Shown one piece after another: positions 55,796 to 64,000 of a stretch of 64,000 nt of DNA. The position numbers and the translations under genes were made by a program. The stretch comes from Branchipolynoe longqiensis (Eukaryota > Annelida > Polychaeta > Phyllodocida > Polynoidae): the NCBI GenBank assembly GCA_030323885.1, contig CM059191.1:103030292-103094291 (forward strand), given 5' to 3'. Positions within the stretch are counted from its first letter, which is position 1, and each line of letters begins with the position of its first letter. Below the pieces are notes generated by a model that was given only the letters and a program-made list of their open reading frames with translations, did no database searches and was not told the origin of the DNA.

Positions 55796-56074
55796 CACTC
55801 AGTAAAATGTTGTCTGCGTCGTGTTTGACAAGATGCAGGTACAATACAGGTTGCGCCACCCAATAACCACGGGCTGACACAACACCACTTCTACCTCAGA
55901 AATGCGGCTCCCTATGGGGTATTTATAACTAATACCAGGCCGTTACATTCGGCAATCGGTTGTGAGTAGTTGTGTAATTAAAGAGATCAACCAGAGCAGG
56001 ATGGGCTATTTAAATATGCATTGTGTTAAGGGTGCATAATCCATTAAAACCATCAAATTTGCAAGAGGAAAACA
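55796..56074. other. Unassigned interval
   Basis: Nothing recognised. Confidence 0.4.
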
Positions 56075-56240
56075 CGTATCTAGATTTGAAGCTACATTTA
56101 ATTTAGATCCTGATGTGCTTATTAACCTTTGGTTGAAGCATAGAAGAGCTTACTAAACCAATTCAATAGAACCTGTTTCTGCGGAAGCATATAGAGAGTT
56201 GTGGGGGGCGTCAGAGTTTCGATGAGCAGACGAAAATAAA
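56075..56240 (+). repeat. Dispersed repeat family F, copy 3
   Basis: TTAATTTAGATCCTGATGTG, GAAGCATAGAAGAGCTTACT and AACCTGTTTCTGCGGAAGC align with 19020-19260 and 63040-63420. Confidence 0.6.
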
Positions 56241-56309
56241 AGCTACCCTGCTTTCATATCAGGTTTAACTGCAGGCTGGGCTGGTTAGTGTGCCGGCCGC
56301 CGATATATT

Positions 56310-56850
56310 AGAGCCAAATCTATTCAATGCTATCATATTTAAGAGAATTACATACTCAATAAGTGAAATTTCATCAAATTAACCCTAAAATAGAAGCGAT
56401 ATTAACGCCGCCGCTATATCGACGGTGATATTAATATTGTCAAATCTACGAATGTAAACAAAACAAATCGCCGCTGCCGCATCGGCGGTGATGTATTAGA
56501 GCCAAATCTATTCAATGCTATCATATTTCACAGAATTATATACTCAATAAGTGAAATTTCATCAAATTAATCCTAAACTCGAAGCGATATTAACGCCGCC
56601 GCCAAATTTGGTCAAATTAAACCAATAATCGAACCGATATTAACGCGGTCGCCGCCGCGGCGATATTGGCGAATAGCAGTGCTCACCAGGGACAAGCTCA
56701 GCAATAACAAGGCTTGCTGGTGCCAGGTGGTGTTAGGTACCAATTAGGCTCAAATCTATTCAATGCTATCATATTTAACAGAATAACATCCTCAAAAGGT
56801 TAAATTTGGTCAAATTAAACCAATAATCGAACCGATATTAGTGGCGGCGA
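56310..56850. repeat. Tandem repeat, about 185 bp, AT/GC mosaic
   Basis: AGCCAAATCTATTCAATGCT at 56311 and 56500, with a third diverged start at 56749, each followed by ACTCAATAAGTGAAATTT-like and GCGATATTAACGCCGCCGC. The GCCGCCGC ends give abrupt GC spikes in AT-rich units. Confidence 0.8.
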
Positions 56851-57160
56851 TATTGACAAATAGTGGTGCTCACCTGGAACAGGCTCAGTGGGGTCCCCAA
56901 ATCTATAAATAACCACACGGTTTGCTGTCCGTCCCGGTTTGGGCATTGGTGCATACAGCTTGACCTGATTCACCAAGGTGGTGCTAGCCACGGATAGGTA
57001 CCCCAGAGCTAGCATGTAGCACTGGCTATGCGTAGCACCAGCCCATGCATATGGCCCCTGGACGTTTTGACCATAGCGGTCAAACATCCCTTTGGAACTC
57101 GGTCCGACAAATTCTTCTTCTTTTAGGCATCGCCGGCTCAGCCAGCGTCTGCACCGCAAT
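56851..57160 (-). other. Unassigned open frame, about 100 codons
   Basis: A minus frame (57159 down to 56815) reads without stops and includes GPSSKGMFDRYGQNVQGPYA. Its last part runs into the tandem repeat, so the end is not authentic. I do not recognise the family. Because a LINE ORF1 remnant lies just upstream on the same strand, it may be part of the same decayed retrotransposon, but nothing proves this. Confidence 0.3.
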
Positions 57161-57249
57161 ACTATTATTACTTTTGGTCGAAACCGGTTTCAGATTCAGG
57201 ACTGGGGTGAAGGCAGTGGGCTTTCCCCAAGTCAACCACATCAGTTCAG

Positions 57250-57512
57250 TCTAGCATTCAATTTTCCTGTTGGAGAGTTTGGCATAGCTCTTGTTGGTTG
57301 GCAAGGGAGTATTCGACTCAGCCAGCCTTCAAGCTTCTGTGTAGCTTAGCCGCTTCTCAGTCTTGATCCGGTGGAATGAGCTTTTCATTTTTCCAGAGAG
57401 GAAAGTCTTCAGATATGGCCATATGGTCACCCAGGCAATTGGAACATTTTGCCTGGTTTTGACAACTGGTGTTGTCCTGACCTTTCTGACCACACTTAAA
57501 ACAGATGTACTA
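57250..57512 (-). pseudogene. LINE ORF1 zinc-knuckle (gag-like) remnant
   Basis: The minus strand from about 57510 encodes ICFKCGQKGQDNTSC, then QAKCSNCLGDHMAI and DFPLW, a pattern of paired CCHC-like knuckles as in ORF1 gag-like proteins of Jockey/I-type non-LTR retrotransposons. After a frameshift it continues as RIKTEKRLSYTEA, a stop, RLAES and NTPLPTNKSYAKLS, the usual extension of that protein. The knuckle His positions are not canonical, and frameshift plus stops make it dead. No intact ORF2 lies beside it. Confidence 0.6.
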
Positions 57513-58095
57513 CTTGATTGATACTTAATGCTCATAACACCAGCCCTTCCATGATGTTCGATAAATAAACCACTATACCCTACTATCGTCTCCGCCTCTG
57601 TGAATTTTACATGTTATATGTAACATGCGTAATTCATGGGGCGGAAACAGCCTGAACCTGAATTGAGATGGTGGCACCACCTGTCGAAAAACCAAGAAAC
57701 TAACATCACAGTGCCCTGCTACCCTGCGCCGACTGGCGGGTACTGACAGAACTAGCCCGGCCACCGCCTCCAGGGTCCCAGAACCACCCACACACAAAAT
57801 CAAATTTCGCATCAAACCCATTCACGTGACCACCCCACCATTTTTGAAATTCACAACTGCTGAACCTACCACAAGGGAAGGACCTATCCATTCTTCCCCC
57901 ACCCACCCACACCGCTAATTGGACTAGACACGGGTAAGGTTGAGGGTTTGAATCCCACACACCTAACATTTGACCTTGAACCATTGAACTCTGATGTACT
58001 AATTGATTGATACTTAATGCTCATAACAGTACCCCTTCCATGATGTTCGATAAATAAGCCACTATACCCTACTATCATCTCAGCCTCCGTGAATT
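57505..58095. repeat. Pair of 100-bp direct repeats, 485 bp apart
   Basis: TTGATTGATACTTAATGCTC, TTCCATGATGTTCGATAAAT and CACTATACCCTACTATC occur at 57512-57605 and at 57996-58090. The segment between has no recognised feature. The layout could be two retroelement fragments or a small duplication. Confidence 0.75.
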
Positions 58096-58330
58096 ACATA
58101 ACTTATTGATAGGTCTTTTGAGCATCGTCTTGGAACAGGACCGTCCGCAATCTGCATTGTTCCACAGCAGGACATGGGAGATTGCACTGGGATTTGTTTC
58201 TAGTTATGGCCTATTGTTCAAAGTTAGTCATGGGTCGTCTAAAAGATGTCAAGATGTCCACGGCCATATAAAGCATACAAAAAGAGGGGAAGCGGGCTGT
58301 CAGTAAAGTACAGCATTCATCGTTTAATAA

Positions 58331-58514
58331 AGCCCCAGTCACACTACAGCTTGCAACCATTTTGCGACTACTTTAGACCAAAGAACCCACAGTCACCAGT
58401 GATGCCCCGATGTCGGCAACCATTGTTTTGGTCACAAGGATGTCACTGTGGACTGTGGGTTCTTTGGTCTAAGGTGGTCGCAAAGTGGTCGCAAGCTGCA
58501 GTGTGACTCGGGCT
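58331..58514. mobile_element. TAA-flanked near-palindromic MITE
   Basis: TAA at 58328-58330 and 58515-58517. Arms of about 70 bp (AGCCCCAGTCACACTACAGC... and its complement ...CTGCAGTGTGACTCGGGCT), including TTTAGACCAAAGAACCCACA in the left arm and its complement at the right, with a 40-bp loop. 184 bp in total. Confidence 0.85.
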
Positions 58515-58599
58515 TAACATGGTGATATTTCTAAGCGATTTCTATTTGTACATTAGTTGATTAAGCAGGGGACATTTCAATTACGAACGATTGGTCTTC

Positions 58600-58765
58600 C
58601 TCATTCCATTGTTCCGTGTGCTATCTTTGTAATGCCAAGTACCAGACTAGGTAGCAACATGTATAAATGTTGAAGTCATTTTTTTGGCTCGGCCACGGTT
58701 CAAACCCTAGGGTTTGAATCCGACGACCTACCAAAACTCAACTCATTCGGTCATCCTGCCTGGTT
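58600..58765 (-). mobile_element. SINE-A copy, 5' part, diverged
   Basis: TTTGTAATGCCAAGTACCAG and CAACTCATTCGGTCATCCTG; centre and tail missing. Confidence 0.6.
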
Positions 58766-58857
58766 AGCTGATGTGAATCAAGGAGTACGACGCGCGTGCT
58801 GCGACCTCAGATGATTCATACACGGAGCAGACAACATGCAAGTCCCCACCATACCTG

Positions 58858-58912
58858 TATGTGTGTCTGTGTCTGTGTGTCCGTGTGTCCGTGTGTCTGT
58901 ACGTCTGCCTCC
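58858..58912. repeat. GTGTGTCTGT/CCGT microsatellite
   Basis: GTGTGTCTGTGTCTGTGTGT and GTGTGTCCGTGTGTCCGTG. Confidence 0.85.
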
Positions 58913-58920
58913 TCAAACAG

Positions 58921-59245
58921 GGCGCGTTTGGCTAATCGCTAGAGACCGGGCCTCGCGTCTGCGAGATTGGGAGTTCGGTTTCCGGTCGAGTCAAACCAGT
59001 GACTTCTAAAATTGATACTTGTTGCTTCCTAGCCTGGTACTCTGCATTAATAGGATAGGGCAAGGACTCGTTAGCTCAGTGTCAGGATAATGTGACTGAG
59101 TGGGATATCGGGTCATGGTGGCAGCAGGCTAATTTCCCAATGGGACAGCACTATAACGTTGCCATGAGTGCGCACTGTCACAAGTCGGTACCTTCCCTAG
59201 TATGATGTTAGATGTTGCCAGGATGTCAAAGTCCAACAACCAACA
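58921..59245 (+). mobile_element. SINE-A copy, full length
   Basis: GCTAATCGCTAGAGACCGGG head with box B-like GGGAGTTCGGTTTCCGG, through CACTGTCACAAGTCGGTACC and the AACAACCAACAAAC tail. Confidence 0.8.
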
Positions 59246-59354
59246 AACCTACCAAAATGGGAGGTGGACACTCAACTCAGTGCGTCATCCCCTCTGGTTA
59301 GTTGGTGTAAATAAAGGAGCAGGACGCAGGTGCTGCCACCTCGGATGATTCATT

Positions 59355-59630
59355 CAGGGTGATCAAGACGGGTACCGATTTGGGAATGTGTACACTTATG
59401 GCAACTGTATAGTGCTGCCCCACTGGGAAGCTAGGCTGTTAATACCATGACCCAAGTTCCTGCTTAGTCACATACTCCTGTTACAGAGCTAATCAGGCCT
59501 AGTGGTATCCTAGCCGAGCAGAAGCCCAGGAAGCGACAATTATCAACGTTGTAATTCATCGGTTTGAACATGTCGAACGCCTGTCTTTCCGCAAGGGAAG
59601 CCTGGGCTCGACCGATTCGTCTCTCGCGTC
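59355..59630 (-). mobile_element. SINE-A copy, nearly complete
   Basis: GATCAAGACGGGTACCGATT to CTCGACCGATTCGTCTCTCG; the extreme 3' tail is missing. Confidence 0.75.
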
Positions 59631-59704
59631 AAGTATGGGGAAGAGCAGGGCACAAGCACTGACAAAAGGTCAAGTCAGAGGAACACAAATATTGTCCTCC
59701 CTAA

Positions 59705-60382
59705 TACCCCTTTCACAATACGACGTAATGAGCAAACATGAGCCTAACGTGGTGATTTTTCATCATTACGTTGATGTACGTTGGATTACGTTATGATGAC
59801 GTCATAATGATGTTAGACTGACGTCGAGCTATGTCACATTACGTCGTGTTACGTCGAGTTACGTCAAGGTTTTGGACATGTTCAAAAATGTTGACGTAGC
59901 TTGAACGTAAGGGTTTACGTTCGCCGTACGTTCTGTTCATGTTCAGCGAACGTCAATGATGTTAAATGGACGTTAGGCAAACGTTCCTCACTACGTTCCA
60001 CTACGTTCCACTCGTTGACCCACATTAAAGCCGGTGGAAACATCCATGCGGCGTACTGGGAAAGTCAGGAGAACGTCAGGAGAACATCAGGAGAATGTAC
60101 GTTCAGCGTTTCGCCAACGTTTAATGACGTAAGTAACGTAAGGTAACGTAAAGCAATGTAGTTCTGGCAATGGAATAACGTTCATAATGTTCCGTGAGCG
60201 TCATTACGTTGTCCTCTCTCGTTGAATGACGGTATCACTACGCTTTACTGACGTTATGCTCTCGTCCACTACCCTGCATCCACGTTCAACTTGTGCCCAA
60301 ATTTGCATACTACGCCCAGAAGTTCAACGTTCTTCACGTTCTCCCTACGTTGACGTCGTTACGTCGTAGTGTGACAGCCCCA
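59705..60382. mobile_element. TAA-flanked fold-back MITE (ACGTT/GACGTAA words)
   Basis: TAA at 59702-59704 and 60383-60385 flank 678 bp. Inverted ends TACCCCTTTCACAATACGAC and, reversed, TGGGGCTGTCACACTACGAC. The interior is saturated with ACGTT, TACGT and GACGTCA words on both strands. No coding. Confidence 0.85.
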
Positions 60383-60385
60383 TAA

Positions 60386-60861
60386 AACAAAGTCTATCTA
60401 AATCATAAGTAAATGACTTGATGGTCAAATAAATAAATCCTAGATAATTATATTCCCTTTGTGATTTAATTTAAGACGCACGGGAAGCAATAGGTCTTAC
60501 CAACTGGGACTCTGTCTCCGCTAAATAATGAAATGGATATATATCCTATCTCGTAGATAGCTTCCTTAGCTGTCATTTATCCAGTTCAGAGGCGACCAGT
60601 TCCGGTAGTCAGAGTATATGCTGACTGAACACGCCCCCTAGCGTGACAAGCTGACAACAGGTATTGGCAGCCAAGTCAACCTGTGGTACGTTACCTATGT
60701 TGACTCCTCGTATAACAGGAACTTTATGGACAAACCAAAGAATGAAGGCATCAGGTAGTCCCGCCCCACCCCACCCCACCCACCAATTCCACCACACCCC
60801 ACGATACCGAACTACACCCCACCACACCACACCTCACACCACCACACCAAACTCCATTTGG
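60386..60861. other. Unassigned interval
   Basis: Nothing recognised except CCCCACC/CACACC-rich DNA at 60760-60858. Confidence 0.4.
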
Positions 60862-61201
60862 ACCAGACGGCATGGCCGAATGAGTTAGAGCGTCCGTCTC
60901 CCGTGCTGGTAGATCATGGCGTCATGGGTTCGAACCTTGGTTGAGTCAAACCAATGACTTAAATATGTATACTTGTCGCTTCCTAGCCTGGTGCTCGGCA
61001 TTATTAGGATAGGACAAGGACTGGTTGGCTCAGTGTCAGGATAATGTGACTGAGCGGGATATCGATTGGGTCATGGTGCCGGCAGCCTGGTTTCCCAGTG
61101 GGACAGCACTATAAAGTCGCCATCAGTGCACACTGTCACAAGTAGGTACCCGTCTTGATATGACCTTAGATGTTGCTAGGACGTAAAACAACAAACAAAC
61201 C
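60862..61201 (+). mobile_element. SINE-A copy, full length, best head
   Basis: CATGGCCGAATGAGTTAGAG (box A, Leu/Ser-tRNA-like) and GGGTTCGAACCTTGGTTG (box B) are well preserved. The body has all blocks and ends AGATGTTGCTAGGACGTAAA with an ACAACAAACAAAC tail. Confidence 0.85.
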
Positions 61202-61390
61202 ATCACACTCCACCCCCTCCCCCCACTCCGTCCCACCACACCCAACCCCATCACCCCCAGCCGATCACACAACACCACACCCCACTCCTCCCCACCTCAC
61301 CACATCCAACCACACCGCACCACACCTCACCAAAACACACTCCACCCGACTCTACTCCCACCCCGCCCCACCCCGCCCCACCCACTTCGA
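61202..61390. repeat. CCCCACC/CCACAC low-complexity stretch
   Basis: C/A-rich with scattered CACC words; similar composition to 60760-60858 on the other side of the SINE. Confidence 0.7.
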
Positions 61391-61582
61391 TGGTTTCCAG
61401 CACACATTGAAAACTGCATCTTGTATTTGCCAGACGCTGGTTCCTTGGGTGCAATAACAGCCGTGTCATGGATTGAGCAGATTGCAAGGATGGGGTAGGG
61501 AGAATAGGGGGACAGCGGGAAGTACTTAAATGGGATGCCTACAGGCGACGGTGAGTCTGAGTCATAACAGGTGGCGCTGAAT

Positions 61583-61938
61583 GCCAGACGGTATGGCCGA
61601 ATGAGTTGAGCATCCGTCTCCTGTTTTGGGAGATCGTAGGATCCGAACAGATGGGTTTGTGGGTTCGAACCCTGGTCAAGTCAAACCACTGATACTTGTT
61701 AAAAATTGATATGTGTTGCTTCCTATTCAGGCGCTCGGCATTATTAGGATAGGGCAATGAATGGTTGGCTCAGTGTCAGGATAATATGACTGAGTGGGAT
61801 ATCAGGTCATGGTGCTGGCAGCCTGGTCTCCCAGTGGGGCAGCACTATAAAGTTGCGATGAGTGTGCACTGTCACAAGTCAGTACCTGTCCTGACCTCAC
61901 CTTAGATGTTGCTACGATGTAAAACAACAACAAACAAC
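61583..61938 (+). mobile_element. SINE-A copy, full length
   Basis: TATGGCCGAATGAGTTGAGC and GTGGGTTCGAACCCTGGTC; a short duplication of the GATCGTAGGATCCGAAC segment precedes box B. It ends GATGTTGCTACGATGTAAAA with ACAACAACAAACAAC. Confidence 0.85.
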
Positions 61939-62262
61939 GCTGAATGCTGGGAAGGGTGCAGGAAATGGCGGTTGTCAATATTGGTTGTATCTGACGTCTT
62001 CTAATGGAAAGTCACTGAAATGAGTCTTCGTTCTGAGCAATGGAAACCAGCAAACAGCATTAAGCAGTGAAGCAGCATAAATAACCAGTCAATAGCCATT
62101 GTGTCTCGGTCACAGATGATGCTGGTGCCGCGCGATTCTGCAGGTGTACGTAGATGGCATTTTTTACAAATCCTGCGGAAGAAATGTAGAGCGGCAGTCA
62201 AGCAATGAAAGCAGTCTTTGTCACATCGCGACCGACAGCATGATGATGATGATGATGACAGC
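61939..62262 (+). mobile_element. LINE tail attached to unrelated sequence
   Basis: 62186-62262 is the last 75 bp of the LINE seen at 62704-63040 (GAGCGGCAGTCAAGCAATGA to GACCGACAGCATGATGATG), preceded by DNA without LINE homology. Resembles the composite copies at 41.1 and 49.3 kb in using only the extreme LINE 3' end. Confidence 0.6.
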
Positions 62263-62703
62263 AATCATAAAAGTCATGAAATCAAAAGTGAGTCGGTGCC
62301 CTCATTCGGCTGTCCAATTGCCACTCTAAATGCATTCTGTCACGCCGTATTCCTCAGTATACCAGGAATTTCAAATTTGATGTGCCGCAAAGTTCCAGAT
62401 ATTGCTGGAATAGGGAAACCCCCATGTTCATTATTTGTTAAACCAGGTCAAACTGGCCAGCTGGCCAGGTGTTACAACGCTGTGATTCTGGTGGAGCATC
62501 TATTAAATGTTCTACCAGCGCAATGAGAACAGTCATGACAAATCGAAACCACTATCCAAGGAGTGTAAAATTGAAACTCAAACTAGTAAAACGTGGAGAC
62601 TTTTGTGGTGGAGTGTCGGTGCAGACATGGGTTATCGCAATCCCCCCCCCACCCACCCGACCCCCCAGCCAGGGCTGCAAAGGTTAAGTAAAGCTGCATA
62701 GTC
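62263..62703. other. Unassigned interval
   Basis: A C9 tract is present at about 62642. Frames up to about 100 codons have no recognised domain. Confidence 0.4.
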
Positions 62704-63040
62704 CGATGAACAAAGTGACAAATAAGGAAATACTCAAACGGACAGGACTGCCCTCTATGGAAGATCTTCTGGTCAAAAAGAATCTCTCTGGTGGACTGGA
62801 CACCTCATGAGGATATCATCAGACAGGCTACCAAAGCAGATCCTCTATTCTCAACTGTCTTCTGGTTACGGAAAGAGAGGGTGCCCTGGTCTCCGGTTCA
62901 AGGATACCATCAAGAGAAACCTGAAGCTGAGAGACATTAAGACCGACTCATGGACATCACTCTCACAGCAAGAGCTAAATGGAGAGTGACAGTCAAAGAA
63001 TGAAAGCAGTCTTTGTTGCATAGTGATCGACAGCATGATG
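62704..63040 (+). pseudogene. LINE reverse-transcriptase C-terminus, frameshifted
   Basis: Across two frames it encodes LPSMEDLLVKKNLS, SSDRLPKQILYSQLSSGYGK and LKLRDIKTDSWTSLSQQ, matching 19503-19850. A frameshift near 62800 and a lost base near the end disrupt it. Tail CAGCATGATGATGATGAG. Confidence 0.75.
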
Positions 63041-63420
63041 ATGATGAGTCCGATGAAGCATAAACTTTTCAAAACTAAACCAATTATTTCAAATTGATTC
63101 TACATATCTAACTTGGATAATGATGCACTTATTAAAAATGTGCTGCCACATAGAAGGGAATAGTGAGGCAATTGAATCAAACCTGTTACTGCTGAAGCCG
63201 ACTGTGTCCGAGTTTTGGCCTGCTTGCCGGAACTAATTTGCCATATTTGCGCTTGAAATGTCCCAAAATGTTCCCAATTAAAATAAAAGTTACTTTCAAC
63301 TATCGTAAGTTAGCTTATGACGATCAATTTAATATAAATTATCTCAGAAAAATTACAGAAACTCAAAACCATCGGCAAACTTAAGCCTCAATCAAGCCAC
63401 GCTAATTTTGTCCCGCTTTG
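63041..63420 (+). repeat. Dispersed repeat family F, copy 4
   Basis: GTCCGATGAAGCATAAACTT, TCTACATATCTAACTTGGAT, CACATAGAAGGGAATAGTGA and AAAATAAAAGTTACTTTCAA follow in the same order as in the inverted copy 14160-14440. It directly follows the LINE tail. Confidence 0.7.
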
Positions 63421-63611
63421 TATCATGGAGAATCGAGTAGAGTTGACCAGCCTGTATCTGCTAATGTGTGACGTGTATGCTATTAGGTCTATATGGCGCA
63501 CGTGACATGGGGGCCTGGCCGTGTGGCGCTATATAGACCATTACCCGCATGCCGTCATGCTCATATGCAGGCACGGAGTACTCACCAGCTGACTCAGCCA
63601 CACCCACCCAG
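63421..63611. other. Unassigned interval
   Basis: Nothing recognised. Confidence 0.35.
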
Positions 63612-64000
63612 TTTATTTACACAAAATGAATTTCCATTTATTACGTTTATTTGTTCATCAAGTGGGGTAAGTTTCAATCACTGGCAGTTGGACTTCCTCA
63701 TTATACTTGTCAATGGCATATTCTAGTAATGCCATGCACCATTAATTACCTTTGTTTGTTCATCAAGTGGGATACATTTCAATCACTGGCAATTGTACTT
63801 CTTCATTTTACTTGTCATTGGCGTATTCTAGTAATGCCATTCACCATTAATTATATTTGTTTGTTCATCAAGTGGGGTAAGTTTCAATCACCGGCAATTG
63901 GACTTCCTCATTTTACTTGTCATTGCGGTATTCTAGTAATGCCATTCACCATTAATTACGTCTGTTTCTTCATCAAGTGGGGTAAGTTTCAATCACTGGC
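63612..64000. repeat. Tandem array, 105-bp unit, runs off window
   Basis: TTCATCAAGTGGG lies at 63654, 63759, 63864 and 63969, exactly 105 bp apart. Units share TTTCAATCACTGGCA and ATTCTAGTAATGCCAT. The right boundary is outside the window. Confidence 0.95.

Overview
This window reads as repeat-dense, non-genic sequence from a eukaryotic (metazoan) nuclear genome. There is no operon structure and no long open frame outside tandem repeats. I find no host protein-coding exon I can defend. The repeats are RNA polymerase III-type SINEs with tRNA-like heads, non-LTR retrotransposon (LINE) 3' ends with short-word tails, solo LTRs, DNA-transposon-like inverted-repeat elements and long minisatellites. 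One SINE (25492-25780) has a 3' body that I recognise as the Nin-type conserved domain, common in molluscs and other invertebrates. A marine invertebrate, quite possibly a mollusc, is the best guess, but the species cannot be fixed from the sequence alone.

Layout. 0-10 kb: SINE-A and SINE-B copies, a solo LTR inside a SINE-A (1628-2521), four inverted-repeat MITE-like elements (577-826, 5179-5643, 6024-6742, 6803-7176), a 59-bp and a 106-bp tandem array, and a LINE tail. 10-19 kb: a dispersed repeat (10545-11015), a 2.7-kb array of about 170 copies of a 16-bp unit (11269-13990), a promoter/LTR-like segment (14590-15230), a GT-rich minisatellite, and a 1.4-kb array of 15-bp CCAATCAG units (17344-18770). 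19-23 kb: a LINE tail, an LTR-like dispersed repeat, a MITE, and a LINE nested in a SINE-A. 23-28.2 kb: consecutive minisatellites (72, 118, about 90, 10 and 9 bp) with extreme strand asymmetry, split by the Nin-type SINE. 28-35 kb: SINE-B copies, one interrupted by a fold-back element, and a cluster of related repeats including a 1.2-kb imperfect palindrome. 36-44 kb: SINE-A, a SINE-B array with 320-bp period, a second LTR-like repeat copy, fold-back elements, a composite element with a LINE tail, and the second solo LTR. 44.5-47.3 kb: three abutting minisatellites (21 bp, CTG/TAC-type, 19 bp). 47-64 kb: SINEs, a 50-bp array with a locally corrupted stretch, six inverted-repeat elements, a decayed LINE ORF1 zinc-knuckle fragment, LINE tails and a 105-bp array running off the end.

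The most interesting theme is a set of at least eight inverted-repeat elements flanked by TAA (or one-base variants). They share outer ends of the type GCCC-TGT-(C/T)-ACAC. Each is filled inside with reiterations, in both orientations, of a short word particular to that element. The TAA duplication is directly visible for one copy that interrupts a known tandem repeat (53014-53384). This fits non-autonomous PIF/Harbinger-type transposons (TWA target sites), but no transposase is present here. Most long open frames in this window are by-products of minisatellites whose unit lacks stop codons.
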